Assembly (NCBI RefSeq): GCF_000383595.1
Contig: NZ_KB911581.1
Coordinates: 248,001 to 312,000, forward strand
Source of the DNA: Streptomyces bottropensis ATCC 25435
GTDB lineage: Bacteria; Actinomycetota; Actinomycetes; Streptomycetales; Streptomycetaceae
Reading direction: 5' to 3'
Length of the DNA stretch: 64,000 bases
Every line of letters starts with the position of its first letter. Position 1 is the stretch's first letter. The notes under the pieces are model-generated. The model had not been told where the DNA came from. It made no database searches and saw only the letters and a list, made by a program, of their open reading frames with translations. The position numbers were made by a program, and so were the translations under genes. Shown here piece by piece: positions 44,984-54,008 of this stretch.

Positions 44984-45021
44984 GGCCGGTTCACGACCCG
45001 CCGGCCGGTTCACGACCCGCC
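44984..45021. repeat. 19-bp direct tandem repeat, two copies
   Basis: GGCCGGTTCACGACCCGCC occurs twice in direct succession (44984-45002, 45003-45021) between the array protein and the acyltransferase gene. Non-coding. Confidence 0.75.
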
Positions 45022-45111
45022 GATCGGCGGGGTGGAGAAGGCCACCCGGCGGGTCAACTCCCCCCGAATGTTGGGTGGTTGGCCCACATCCGTCTAGGCG
45101 ACGTTGTCCCG

Positions 45112-46416
45112 GTGACCGAGATCGAAAGCACCGAGAAGCCCTCACCGCCCGGCTCACCCGCACCCGCACCCGAGTCCACACCGTCACCTGCACCCGCACC
45201 CGCGCCCGCCACGGCGGCGGAACGCGCCGCGCCGATGACGCGGCTGGTCGCGGTGGACCTCGCCCGCGCACTGGCCGTGTTCGGGATGTTCGCCGTGCAC
45301 GTGGGACCCTTTCCGACGCCGGGGGGCGGCGTCGGGGACTGGTTCCTGGGCCTGGCGAGCGGCCGCGCGTCCGCGCTGTTCGCCACCCTCGCCGGATTCT
45401 CGCTGACACTGATCGCGGGCCGCCTCGAACCGAAGACCGGACTGGCCGGCCGACAGGCGAGGGCCCGGATCCTGATCAGGGCCGTGGTCCTGCTGGTCCT
45501 GGGCGTCGCGCTGGCGACGACGAACTTCGGCGGCGCCGGGATCCTCAACTTCTACGCCGTCTACTTCCTGCTGGCCCTGCCCCTGCTGCGGCTGCGGGCC
45601 AGGACGCTCGCGACCGTCGCGGTCGCGCTCGCGGTCGTCACCCCGCAGGTGGCGTACGCCCTGCGGTCGCTGCTCACGGAGTCCGTCGTGAGCGGCATCG
45701 ACTCCTACGACCCGATCGCCCGCCTCTCCGGCGTGGGCGTGCTCGACTTCCTGCTCACCGGCCTCTACCCGGCCATCACCTGGATGACGTTCGTGGTCAC
45801 CGGCATGGCGCTGGGCCGCCTGGATCTGGCCTCCGCGGCGGTGCAGCGGCGGCTGGCCGTGGTCGGCCCGGCGCTGATCGCGTTCGGGTACGGCGTCTCG
45901 TGGCTGGTGCTGCGGTGGACCGGTGGCGATCAGAAGATCATGAGCGGGATGCCGTCCATGGAGGACTTCGAGGCCATGAAGGACTCAGGCACGGCGGCGG
46001 CATCCTTCGACATGCCGGTCGGCGGTGAGCTGTGGGGCCCCGACGCATGGGGGCTGCTGGCGGCCGAGCCGCACAGTGGTTCCACGTTCGACCTCATCGG
46101 CAGCCTGGGGATCGCGATCACCGTGCTGCTGTGCCTGACGGTGGCGCTGGCGCGGCTGCCGTGGCTGGGCCGGGCGGCGACGCCGGTCATCGCCGTCGGC
46201 ACCATGTCCCTGACCCTCTACGTCGGCCACATCCTGGTCATCCTCGCCCTCCCCGGCGAAGCCGCCGCACCACCCCGGTCCGCGTCCACCACACTGCTGC
46301 TCGCGTTCATCACCGGAGCCATCCTCTTCGCGACGGCCTGGTCCCGCTTCTTCCGCCGGGGCCCCCTGGAACACCTGCTCCACCGTGCGACGACACTGGC
46401 TCGCCGGGTGCGCTGA
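45112..46416 (+). CDS. HGSNAT-like/DUF418 membrane acyltransferase
   Basis: 434-aa polytopic protein, about ten TM helices. The first reads RLVAVDLARALAVFGMFAVH, the start of the heparan-alpha-glucosaminide N-acetyltransferase-like catalytic domain (Asp and His in TM1), and the last part (TPVIAVGTMSLTLYVGHILV) matches DUF418-type ends. The N terminus is Pro/Ala/Glu-rich. I chose GTG 45112; an in-frame TTG at 45079 or ATG at 45235 are possible. Likely transfers acyl groups across the membrane to a cell-wall or lipid substrate. Confidence 0.75.
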   Translation: MTEIESTEKPSPPGSPAPAPESTPSPAPAPAPATAAERAAPMTRLVAVDLARALAVFGMFAVHVGPFPTPGGGVGDWFLGLASGRASALFATLAGFSLTLIAGRLEPKTGLAGRQARARILIRAVVLLVLGVALATTNFGGAGILNFYAVYFLLALPLLRLRARTLATVAVALAVVTPQVAYALRSLLTESVVSGIDSYDPIARLSGVGVLDFLLTGLYPAITWMTFVVTGMALGRLDLASAAVQRRLAVVGPALIAFGYGVSWLVLRWTGGDQKIMSGMPSMEDFEAMKDSGTAAASFDMPVGGELWGPDAWGLLAAEPHSGSTFDLIGSLGIAITVLLCLTVALARLPWLGRAATPVIAVGTMSLTLYVGHILVILALPGEAAAPPRSASTTLLLAFITGAILFATAWSRFFRRGPLEHLLHRATTLARRVR

Positions 46417-46808
46417 GCGTCGCGGGGTGTCCGCGGGTACAGCCGGGCTTCCGAAGCCGGAGGCGTTGCGGGTACGGCCGCCATCCGGGACCGTGCCCTC
46501 CGTACGCCCGATCTCCGTACGCCCGATCTCCGTGCGCCCGACGGCCCGGAACTCGCAGGTCAATCTCCGGGAAAACACAAACCCCAGGCCGTCGACCTGG
46601 CCAGTCAGCCACGACGGCGGGCGTGCCCATCGACCAGGGCGCGCATGTGCCATGACCATGTCCAAGCCCCCCAGGGTGGAGCCCCGCTGTCACGGACTCT
46701 GGGGCCAAGAGTTCGTGGGCTGTCCGGGCACACGGGCACACGGGCACACGAACCGAAGCGCCTCCTGCGCGTGAACCCTCCTGGCCGCTTCGGACAACAG
46801 GGGGTGGA
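46417..46808. other. 392-bp spacer before the ECF sigma gene
   Basis: Contains a 15-bp repeat (46501-46542), three copies of an ACACGGGC-type unit at about 46733-46755, and otherwise no gene. The sigma-factor promoter should be close to its right end, but I do not recognise a consensus. Confidence 0.35.
46501..46542. repeat. 15-bp tandem repeat CGTACGCCCGATCTC
   Basis: Two exact copies plus a partial third in the spacer upstream of the ECF sigma gene. Confidence 0.75.
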
Positions 46809-47441
46809 ATGCACTCCACTCCTATGGCACGAAGAAGCGAGGGCCTCGTGGGGGATCCACCCACCGACGACGCGCTGGTCATCCAGGAATCCCTGGAGCG
46901 GCCGGAGGTATTCGCCAGGCTTTACGACAGACACGCCGCCGAGATCCACCGGTATGTGATGCGCCGGCTGGGCGACGGTCATGCCGACGACATCACGGCG
47001 CAGACCTTCCTCATCGCCTTCCGCAACCGCGCCCGCTACGACGTCGCGCGCGCCAGTGCCCGGCCGTGGCTCTACGGCATCGCCGGCAACCTCATCGGCA
47101 GCCACCGCCGCTCCGAAGTGCGGGCGCTGCGGGCGCTGGCCCGTACCGGCGTCGACCCGGTGGCCGAGTCCTGGTCGGAACGGGCCGACGAGCGGGTGAC
47201 GGCCGAGGCCTCGCAGCAGGCGCTGGCCGGGGCGATCGCGGCCTTGCCCAGGAAGGACCGGCATGTGCTGCTGCTGGTCGCCTGGGCTGACTTCACCTAC
47301 CAGGAGTGTGCCGACGCCCTCGGGGTGCCGGTCGGCACGGTCCGCTCCCGGCTGAACCGGGCGCGGCGCAAGATGCGTACGGCGCTCGGCGCCGACCCCA
47401 CCATCGTGAGCGACCACAACGGGGCGGTAATCCATGGATGA
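46809..47441 (+). CDS. ECF-subfamily RNA polymerase sigma factor
   Basis: 210-aa group IV sigma factor. Region 2 (FARLYDRHAAEIHRYVMRRL and ADDITAQTFLIAFRNRARY) and region 4 (LPRKDRHVLLLVAWADFTYQ, then ALGVPVGTVRSRLNRARRKM). GGGGGTGGA precedes ATG 46809; a second ATG is five codons in. It overlaps the next gene by 8 bp. The partner is of the CU044_5270 type, as in several Streptomyces ECF loci where that protein takes the place of a classical zinc anti-sigma factor. Confidence 0.92.
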   Translation: MHSTPMARRSEGLVGDPPTDDALVIQESLERPEVFARLYDRHAAEIHRYVMRRLGDGHADDITAQTFLIAFRNRARYDVARASARPWLYGIAGNLIGSHRRSEVRALRALARTGVDPVAESWSERADERVTAEASQQALAGAIAALPRKDRHVLLLVAWADFTYQECADALGVPVGTVRSRLNRARRKMRTALGADPTIVSDHNGAVIHG

Positions 47442-48390
47442 CATGACCAAGATGCACGAGCTGCGCGCCGACGCGCCGACGCCGGACCGGGTGCGGCTGG
47501 TTCCCGGCCGCCAGAAGCTGCTGGAAGCAACGCAGCAGGGTTCTGCCCGCAGGATGCGGCTGGACTGGCGCGTGACGGCTGCGGGGGTCGCCGCGACGGT
47601 GGTCGGCATCGCGGTGCTGGTGACCATGCTCGCCGGTGGTGAGGAACCCGAGCGCGGAGTGCAGCCTGCCGGGCCCGGCCTGACGTCCGCGACGGCAGTC
47701 CTGGAGCAGGCGGCGGAAGTGGTGTCGCGGCAGCCGGATCTGCATCCGCGCGACGGCCAGTGGGTCTACCTGAAGACCGCGCAGTGCCGAAACGGAGCGT
47801 CGGACGCGGCGCCCGACGCCAAGCCCAAGGTGAGCGAGGAGTGGGTCCAGTACGACAGCCCCGTGAGGGAGGACGACAAGGACGGCGACAACGAGCCCTC
47901 GCAGCGGCGGCTGTATCGCCTGCTCGCCTCGCTGCCGGACGACCCCGCCGAGATCCGGAAGCAGGCGGTGGACATGTTCCCCCTGGGCAAGGACACCGGC
48001 TTGACGGATGAGCAGGTCGAGACCTTCGCGCTCCTGGCGACCCTCGACGAGGCCTATCCCGTGCATCCGCAGGGCATGGCCAAGCTGTACCGGGCCCTGG
48101 CCGCGGACCCCGGGATCGAGGTGGTCCCGCACCTGGTGAAGGACCCCATGGGGCAGGACGCCATCGCCATATACGCGGACCTGGGCAGCAAGGCCGCTCA
48201 GCGCCGGGAGTACCTCCTCGACCCCGACACCTTCCAGTACCAGGGAAACCAGTCGGTCGCGGTGCGCGACTACGAGGAGAAGTACGAGGACGGCTCGTCG
48301 GCCGGGCGCTCGCACAAGAAGGGCGAGGTCACATTCTGCGAGATGAAGACGACCCAGTCCCTCGTCGACCGGGACGGCGAGAAGCCGTGA
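47434..48390 (+). CDS. CU044_5270-family membrane protein (putative sigma-associated)
   Basis: 318-aa single-TM protein. Cytoplasmic N-terminal segment of about 48 residues (LRADAPTPDRVRLVPGRQKLL), TM helix VTAAGVAATVVGIAVLVTML, then a large extracellular domain (about 70-318) with VLEQAAEVVSRQPDLHPRDGQWVYLKT and the acidic C-terminal half, as in the CU044_5270 family. These proteins typically follow an ECF sigma gene; control of sigma activity is inferred. Overlaps the sigma gene by 8 bp. Followed by a bidirectional terminator. Confidence 0.85.
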   Translation: MDDMTKMHELRADAPTPDRVRLVPGRQKLLEATQQGSARRMRLDWRVTAAGVAATVVGIAVLVTMLAGGEEPERGVQPAGPGLTSATAVLEQAAEVVSRQPDLHPRDGQWVYLKTAQCRNGASDAAPDAKPKVSEEWVQYDSPVREDDKDGDNEPSQRRLYRLLASLPDDPAEIRKQAVDMFPLGKDTGLTDEQVETFALLATLDEAYPVHPQGMAKLYRALAADPGIEVVPHLVKDPMGQDAIAIYADLGSKAAQRREYLLDPDTFQYQGNQSVAVRDYEEKYEDGSSAGRSHKKGEVTFCEMKTTQSLVDRDGEKP

Positions 48391-48423
48391 ACCGGCCGGG
48401 CGGAAGTGGCCCACAAGCAGAGT

Positions 48424-48456
48424 CGGTCTGCCGGAAGCCACGCTTCCGGCAGACCG
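48424..48456. terminator. Bidirectional terminator
   Basis: 15-bp perfect arms (48424-48438 and 48442-48456) with a 3-nt loop, between the convergent CU044_5270-type gene and the DUF5707 gene. Confidence 0.8.
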
Positions 48457-48495
48457 CCCCGCTGAACGCCGTCGAGCGACAGTTCGATCGACGTG

Positions 48496-48948
48496 TCAGC
48501 GTGTGACGTCGAACGTGGCGGCGCGGGGCACGAACGTCGTGCCCCCGTCCTTGGCCGTCGCCAGTACCGAGACGTACCAGGTGCCCTTGGCCAGGTCTGC
48601 CGCCTCCTGCTTCGTGACCTTCTCCCCGTAGGTGCAGCGGACGGTCTCGTCCGAGGTGCTCCGGCACGTGGCGCTCTCATCCGCCGAGCGAACCTCCGCC
48701 GCGGTCGGGTCGAGCTTCGAACTCGCGGGCCACGCGAGGACCTTGAGACTCCGGATGCCTGAGTCGTCGCTCACGTCCACGGTGTAGGTGAGCGAGCCCG
48801 CACTGCCGCCGGACGGAGCCGTGTAGCGAGCCGAGCCGTGCTCCAGGGTCGGCTCAGTGGGGGCCGAGGCCAGGGCGATGCCGCCGGCGGCCACTCCGCC
48901 GAGGGCGACGGCGCCGATGAGTGACGAGAAGAGAATGCGCTTGGACAT
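48496..48948 (-). CDS. Secreted DUF5707 protein
   Basis: 150-aa exported protein. Signal peptide of about 28 residues (LFSSLIGAVALGGVAAGGIALA), then an Ig-like beta-sandwich (LTYTVDVSDDSGIRSLKVLAW and GTWYVSVLATAKDGGTTFVPRAATF) with two Cys, matching DUF5707. GGGGGATC lies upstream of ATG 48948. Function unknown; possibly an adhesive or binding module. Convergent with the sigma locus and divergent from the histidine kinase. Confidence 0.85.
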   Translation of the reverse strand: MSKRILFSSLIGAVALGGVAAGGIALASAPTEPTLEHGSARYTAPSGGSAGSLTYTVDVSDDSGIRSLKVLAWPASSKLDPTAAEVRSADESATCRSTSDETVRCTYGEKVTKQEAADLAKGTWYVSVLATAKDGGTTFVPRAATFDVTR

Positions 48949-49224
48949 GGGAGATCCCCCTGAATTCGTTGAAGAGCCGCGTCGGCTACGGAAGAGCGCG
49001 GAAGAACCGCTGCGCAGCCGGTCTTGGAAGTGGTCGTAGAAGCGGTGGCCGACCGCGTTCTCGATGTGATCGAGCCTATGGCCGGGGGCATGGAGCCGTC
49101 CTCGCGCTGCGGGACGATCGGCGCGTCGAACCACAGGTAGAGACTCTGCACCCCAGGTAAGAGACCGGCATCCGCCTCCAGCCGGATCCGGGCCGCTCAC
49201 CTGCGGCCATAGCCTTGATCCGCC

Positions 49225-51606
49225 ATGAATCGAACCGACGACCGGCTGCTCCCGGTCCTGCTGATCTGCGCCCAGGCCGTGGTGTGGCCCGGGGTGCCGT
49301 TTGTGCGCGGGGCCGTCCCTCCCGCATCCGCCCTTCTCGTGGTGGCCCTGGTCGCCGCGGTGGTGACGGCCGCGCTCGCCCTGCGCCGTGCCCGCCCGGT
49401 GGCCACCCTCGTCGTGGTCGCCGCCGCCTGTGCGCTGGGTGCCGGGCCGCTGCCCGCCGGGGCGACGGCGGTGCTCGGGACCGCGGGTGTCGCGCTGGCC
49501 CTGTTCACCGTGGCGACCGAACGCGACGCCTTCACCGCCGTGCTGTGCGTGGTGGCGCTCGCCGCCTGGCAACTCCTGTACAACATCAGCCTGCACGGGC
49601 TCAGCGACCGCGACGGGCTCGACCTCGTCCTGACCGCTCTGCTGTACGCCGCCGCGTGCGGCGCCGGCCTGCTCGTACGGCGAACCCGTCGCGCACGGCG
49701 AGCCGCTGAACACCTGCTGCAGCGGGCCGAGTCCGAGCGCCACCGGCTCCCGGCGGCCGAACGGCGCCGTATGGAAAGGGAGTTGCACGACGTCAGCGCC
49801 CACCATCTGACCGCCGTGGTGGTCACGGCGGGAGCGGCCCTCGGGTTGCGTGACCGTCGTCCCGAACTGGCCGAGCAGGCACTGGAGTTCGCGGTCGAGA
49901 CCGGCGGCGAGGTCACCCGCGCGCTCGGCGCCGTACGAGCGCCGGCGCCCTCCCGCGGGGATGTGCCGTCACCGGAGGAACGGCTGCTGGACCTGGTCGC
50001 CGGGTTCCGGCGCCTGGACCAGCGGGTCGACTGCGAGATCGACCTCCTGCCGGACGGCGCCGTCGCGGAGGCGGCGTACGGCATCGTGCGCGAGGCGCTG
50101 ACCAACGTCGCACGGTATGCGCCCGGCGCGCGTACGAGGGTGCTGTGCCGGTACGGCGACACCCGCACCGACGTCGTGGTCACCAGCACGGCCCCGCCGG
50201 CCGGTGCGGTGGCGCACGGCGCGGGACTCGGCGGCGGACGCGGGCAGGACTTCCTGCGCTCCCGGGCACGGGAGGCGGGTGGCACGGTGCACAGCGGCCC
50301 GACGGCGGAGGGCGGTTGGGAGGTACGGGCGGTACTGCCGGGCCGGACGGCGACGACGGTGGAACCGTCGGCGCCGAGGAGCTACCGCGCGGCGCAGGTG
50401 GTGGCGGCGCTGGGCCTGGTCCTGCAGCCGCTGCTGCCCGTGCTGGTCATCCGGGCCGAGGAGACGTCGAGCGCGCCGGGGGTGTCCGCGGGTGTCTTCT
50501 TCGCCCTGCTGGCGGCGGGCCAGGCGGTGGCCCTGCTGTGGCTGCGAAGGGCTCCGCGGACGGCGTACGGGATGCTGCTGGGGCTGGCGCTGCTGTGGCC
50601 GGTGGCGATGGCGGTGGGGAACTACGGCGGCCCCGTCCTCCTCCCGCCCGCGCTGAGCCTGTTGGCCACGTGCGCGGCCCTCGCGATGCAACCGACCTGT
50701 ATTGCCACGTCCCGAAAGGGGCGCGGCGCTGTATCGGAACGCGGCTCCGCCGCGAGGGGGATCCCTCATGAGCGGGGGAGCGACCGGCTCCCACCGGCCT
50801 ACGGCCACGTCACGACCATTCTCCTCACGGTGCTGGTGCACGCCGCGGCCGCCACCACCGCGGTTCTGGGCCGAGGTACGGCCGCTCCCCTCTGGACGGT
50901 CATCGCGGGAACCACCGTCGGCGCGACCCTCACCGGCACCGCGGCTCACCTGACCGGACGCCGCCGCACCCGGCGCCGGCAAGCCGACCGCCGCGCCCAC
51001 GACGAACGCCTCGCCACCTGGACCGAGGAGGCCGTCCGCGACGCCTGGACCGAGCGCCGCCGCATCGCCGCCGGTCTCGAAACCACGGTACTGGCCCGCA
51101 CCGCCGACATGGTCACCGAGGCGGAGGCAGGCCGGCTCGACGCGACAGCGACCCGTGCCCGCGAGGCCCTGGCCGCGATGCGCACCCTGCTCGACACCGT
51201 CCGGGAGGGCGGGGCAGGGGCCGAACTACGACCGCAGCCCACCCTCCAGGCGCTGGACCTGCTCGCCCACCAACTCCGGGCCACCGGGCGGGACATCGAG
51301 ATACGGCTGACCGACCGCGTACCGGAACAACTGCCCACCGCCGTCGACCTGGCCGCCTACCGCGCCGCCGAGACGGTGCTCGCGGCCGGCGGCGAGGAGC
51401 CTGCGATGCTCGAACTCGACCTGCATGACGATACGTTGACGCTCACGGCCACTGGAGTGCCCCGCGCCGCCGACTCCGCCGTACGGGAGCGGCTGACCAC
51501 GCGGGTCGCGGCGCTCGGCGGCACCGTGACCACCGGCCCGCGGGGGACGGTCCGGCTCCGGCTGCCACTCGCCGTCGCGCAGGACAACGAGGAGAGACAC
51601 CGATGA
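49225..51606 (+). CDS. Tandem-module sensor histidine kinase (NarL-type pair)
   Basis: 793-aa protein made of two kinase-like modules. Module 1: about six TM helices, HisKA_3 with ERELHDVSAHHL (His188), and HATPase with EALTNVARYAPGA. Module 2: another TM block (about 385-495), then about 590-790, with RRRIAAGLETTVLART where the His-containing helix should be and no N-box Asn in AYRAAETVLAAGG; it is therefore degenerate. The linker between them includes an inserted-looking segment with a palindromic repeat (50712-50762). Stop overlaps the response-regulator start (ATGA). Likely module 1 is active and module 2 modulatory. Confidence 0.85.
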   Translation: MNRTDDRLLPVLLICAQAVVWPGVPFVRGAVPPASALLVVALVAAVVTAALALRRARPVATLVVVAAACALGAGPLPAGATAVLGTAGVALALFTVATERDAFTAVLCVVALAAWQLLYNISLHGLSDRDGLDLVLTALLYAAACGAGLLVRRTRRARRAAEHLLQRAESERHRLPAAERRRMERELHDVSAHHLTAVVVTAGAALGLRDRRPELAEQALEFAVETGGEVTRALGAVRAPAPSRGDVPSPEERLLDLVAGFRRLDQRVDCEIDLLPDGAVAEAAYGIVREALTNVARYAPGARTRVLCRYGDTRTDVVVTSTAPPAGAVAHGAGLGGGRGQDFLRSRAREAGGTVHSGPTAEGGWEVRAVLPGRTATTVEPSAPRSYRAAQVVAALGLVLQPLLPVLVIRAEETSSAPGVSAGVFFALLAAGQAVALLWLRRAPRTAYGMLLGLALLWPVAMAVGNYGGPVLLPPALSLLATCAALAMQPTCIATSRKGRGAVSERGSAARGIPHERGSDRLPPAYGHVTTILLTVLVHAAAATTAVLGRGTAAPLWTVIAGTTVGATLTGTAAHLTGRRRTRRRQADRRAHDERLATWTEEAVRDAWTERRRIAAGLETTVLARTADMVTEAEAGRLDATATRAREALAAMRTLLDTVREGGAGAELRPQPTLQALDLLAHQLRATGRDIEIRLTDRVPEQLPTAVDLAAYRAAETVLAAGGEEPAMLELDLHDDTLTLTATGVPRAADSAVRERLTTRVAALGGTVTTGPRGTVRLRLPLAVAQDNEERHR
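50712..50762 (+). repeat. Dispersed-repeat-like insertion inside the kinase gene
   Basis: The segment GAAAGGGGCGCGGCGCTGTA, followed by CGGCTCCGCCGCG, has the form of the short palindromic intergenic repeat often seen in Streptomyces genomes (GGGGCGCGGGGCTGTAT...GCGGCTCCGCCGCG). Here it lies in frame inside the coding region, adding about 17 residues (KGRGAVSERGSAARG) to the linker between the kinase modules. Identification as a dispersed repeat is from memory of its typical sequence. Confidence 0.5.
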
Positions 51607-52283
51607 GCCTCAACGTGCTGGTCGTCGACGACCAGGGCATCGTACGGGCGGGGTTCGCCGCCGTGATCGACGCCGAGGAGGACCTGACGGTCGTCGGCGA
51701 GGCCGCCGACGGCGCCGCCGCGGTGCGGCTGGCCGAAGAGCTGGCTCCCGACGTCGTCGTCATGGACGTACGCATGCCCGGACTGGACGGCATCGCCGCC
51801 ACCCGCATCATCACCGGGCGGGACAACGCGCCCCGCGTCCTCGTCCTGACCACCTTCGACCTCGACGCGTACGTCTTCGACGCGCTGCGCGCCGGCGCCT
51901 CGGGCTTCCTCCTCAAGGACGTACACCCCTCCCAACTACTCCAGGGCATCCGGGAGGTGGCGGCCGGCGAGAGCGTCCTGGCCCCGTCCGCGACCCGCCG
52001 CCTCATCGGCCACTACGCGTCCGGACCACCCGCCGCGGCCCCGGTCGGGAGCTCCCCCGAACTGGACAGCCTGACCGGCAGCCAGCGGGGCGTCCTCACC
52101 CTGGTCGCGGCCGGACTCACCAACACGGAGATCGCCGAGCAACTCGGCATCACCGTAGGCACCGTGAAGTCCCACGTGAACGCGCTGCTCCGCAAGCTCG
52201 GCCTGCGCGACCGCGTGCAGGCGACGATCCTCGCGTACGACCTCGGCCTCGCCCGCCCGAACCCGCCCGGCACCCACCTCTGA
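51603..52283 (+). CDS. NarL/LuxR-family response regulator
   Basis: 226-aa response regulator. Receiver: phospho-acceptor Asp in VVVMDVRMPGLDG, the DD pair in VVDDQG, and KDV for the conserved Lys. Output: LuxR-type HTH with LTGSQRGVLTLVAAGLTNTE, then IAEQLGITVGTVKSHVNALL. The ATG overlaps the histidine kinase stop (ATGA), so kinase and regulator are coupled and form a pair. Target unknown; it probably also controls the small membrane-protein gene downstream. Confidence 0.93.
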   Translation: MSLNVLVVDDQGIVRAGFAAVIDAEEDLTVVGEAADGAAAVRLAEELAPDVVVMDVRMPGLDGIAATRIITGRDNAPRVLVLTTFDLDAYVFDALRAGASGFLLKDVHPSQLLQGIREVAAGESVLAPSATRRLIGHYASGPPAAAPVGSSPELDSLTGSQRGVLTLVAAGLTNTEIAEQLGITVGTVKSHVNALLRKLGLRDRVQATILAYDLGLARPNPPGTHL

Positions 52284-52303
52284 CCACCCCCACCGACCAC
52301 CAC

Positions 52304-52348
52304 GACGCAACCGACGCAACCGACGCAACCGACGCAACCGACGCAACC
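52304..52348. repeat. 9-bp tandem repeat GACGCAACC, five copies
   Basis: Five exact copies directly upstream of the ribosome-binding site (AAGGAG at about 52349) of the next gene. Copy number could change the spacing between regulator and membrane-protein genes; slippage-prone. Confidence 0.85.
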
Positions 52349-52363
52349 AAGGAGTCCATCCCC

Positions 52364-52720
52364 ATGACCGATTCCGATTCCGATACCGATACTGAAACCG
52401 ATGCCGATACGCGTACCGATCCCGGCCGATCCGTCCCCCGCCGGCTGCGCGACCACATCGGCGTCGTCGGCCTCGGCTACCTCGGCATCTGTGTCGTACT
52501 GCTCGTGTGGGCCGTGGTGGTGACCGTCGGCGACAGCACGGACGAGTCCATGGCCGGCGTCATCCCGCTCTTCGCCACCGCTCCCGCGAGCCTCGTGCTC
52601 CTCGTGTTGCCGGGCAACATCGTCATGGCCTTCATCGCCGTCGCTTTCGGGGCAGCGGTCAACACCGCGATCATCGGCTGGTGCACCCGCGCACTGCGCC
52701 GCGGCGGTCGCATGGACTGA
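52364..52720 (+). CDS. SCO4225-family membrane protein
   Basis: 118-aa protein. Acidic Asp/Thr N terminus (TDSDSDTDTETDADTRTDPG) encoded by a hexanucleotide-like repeat, then three TM helices (LGYLGICVVLLVWAVVVTVG, ATAPASLVLLVLPGNIVMAF, AVNTAIIGWCTRALRR), as in SCO4225-type small membrane proteins. AAGGAG precedes ATG. Downstream of the two-component pair and probably cotranscribed. Function unknown. Confidence 0.8.
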   Translation: MTDSDSDTDTETDADTRTDPGRSVPRRLRDHIGVVGLGYLGICVVLLVWAVVVTVGDSTDESMAGVIPLFATAPASLVLLVLPGNIVMAFIAVAFGAAVNTAIIGWCTRALRRGGRMD

Positions 52721-52883
52721 AGGGCATCCAGGGCTCCTTCCCGTCCTGACCTGCGGCGGAAGGGGTGCACACGCTTGCCCGTGTCGAGGCCCATGCCCAC
52801 GCCCATGCCCACGCCCACGTCCATGTCTGCTTCGCCGGTGATGCTGAGGAGGGGTTCCCTATGGTGATCGCGCCCCCGACGAC

Positions 52884-53636
52884 ATGGCGGCACCGTACGT
52901 CCGAGTCCTGCGGGACACTGATCGAGTGATTGTCGAACGTGCGTATGCCCACCTCTCCTCGCACGACGAGGACGCCTGGCCCTGGTCGGTGCCCTGCGTC
53001 CGGCAGCTGCTCGACGAAGGGCTGCGCTTCACCGCGCCGGTGACCTTTCTGGTCGGTGAGAACGGCTCAGGGAAGTCGACCCTGGTCGAGGCGCTGGCGG
53101 AGGGGTTCGGCCTGGACTCCTATGGCGGCTCCCACGACTGGCGGTACGCCTCCCCACGTGGCAAGTCGGTGCTCGGCGAGCGGATGAGGTTCGACGCGGC
53201 CTCGGGCGGGCGCCGTATGGCCACCAGCTGGTCGGCCCGCAAGGGCTTCTTCCTGCGGGCCGAGACCGCGCTGGACGCCCTGGGCAGGGAGGGGTTGTCG
53301 CCGGACTCGGTCAGCCATGGCGAGGGCTTCCTCGCGGCATTCCGCGGTAAGTTCCTGCACGCCGGGCTCTATGTCCTCGACGAGCCGGAGGCGGCGCTCT
53401 CCTTCTCCTCGTGCCTCGAACTGATCGGGCACATCGACCGGTTGGCCAAGGAGGGCGGCCAGGTCATCTGTGCCACGCACTCCCCCTTGCTGACCGCCCT
53501 GCCGGGCGCGGACATCGTCGAGGTCGGCGACCACGGCCTACGAAGGGTCGTCTGGCGGGAGCTCGGCGTCGTGGATCACTGGCGCCGCTACCTCGCCGAC
53601 CCGCAGGCCTATCTGCGGCACATCATCGAACCGTAG
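52884..53636 (+). CDS. AAA-family ATPase (ABC-like, RecF/predicted ATPase type)
   Basis: 250-aa single-domain ATPase. Walker A GENGSGKST, Q-loop-like GFGLDSYGGSHDW, signature-region SHGEGFLAAFRG, Walker B LYVLDEPEAALS, and D/H-loop ATHSP. This is the arrangement of AAA_21/AAA_23-type ATPases related to ABC ATPases. Start 52884 has no strong ribosome-binding site; a GTG 14 codons in is possible. It is convergent with, and overlaps by 14 bp, the frameshifted gene on the other strand. Role unknown. Confidence 0.85.
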   Translation: MAAPYVRVLRDTDRVIVERAYAHLSSHDEDAWPWSVPCVRQLLDEGLRFTAPVTFLVGENGSGKSTLVEALAEGFGLDSYGGSHDWRYASPRGKSVLGERMRFDAASGGRRMATSWSARKGFFLRAETALDALGREGLSPDSVSHGEGFLAAFRGKFLHAGLYVLDEPEAALSFSSCLELIGHIDRLAKEGGQVICATHSPLLTALPGADIVEVGDHGLRRVVWRELGVVDHWRRYLADPQAYLRHIIEP

Positions 53637-53963
53637 GGCGGTCGCCCTCCACAGTGCTCCAGACCCGACGCGCGAGAGCGTCGGCGAGATCGACGGTGTC
53701 GCCGGCACAGAGCGGGTAGAGGGCCGAGCGGGCTTCCTGCATCTGGTTCGCCAACTCGTCGGCTCCGGGACCGTCGTCACCCAGCTGTGTTTCCTTCAGG
53801 TGGTCCAGCAGCTGGACCACGGCGGTGTTGAAGCCGATCCCGGCTGTGAGCTGCTGCTCGCGGAGCCACCTGCGGCCCTGCCGGCGCGCGGTGAACCACC
53901 AACCGAACACCGCCCCTAGAGGCCGATAGCGGACCCGATGGCCACGGACAGGATGTTCTCCAC
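53623..53963 (-). pseudogene. Frameshifted membrane-anchored hypothetical protein gene
   Basis: GGGGGAG precedes a GTG at 53963 that starts a hydrophobic N terminus (VENILSVAIGSAIGL), but the frame meets TAG at 53916-53918. One nucleotide away the next frame continues without a break (AVFGWWFTARRQGRRWLREQ, then FNTAVVQLLDHLKETQLGDD) to the stop at 53623. The join reads CTCTAGGGGCG, where one missing base would restore a continuous membrane anchor plus cytoplasmic helical domain of about 113 aa. No known family. Pseudogene or assembly error. Confidence 0.7.
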
Positions 53964-54008
53964 GGTCAGCTCCCCCCGACGGACAGCGCCGCCAGGCTAC
54001 AGAACCGT

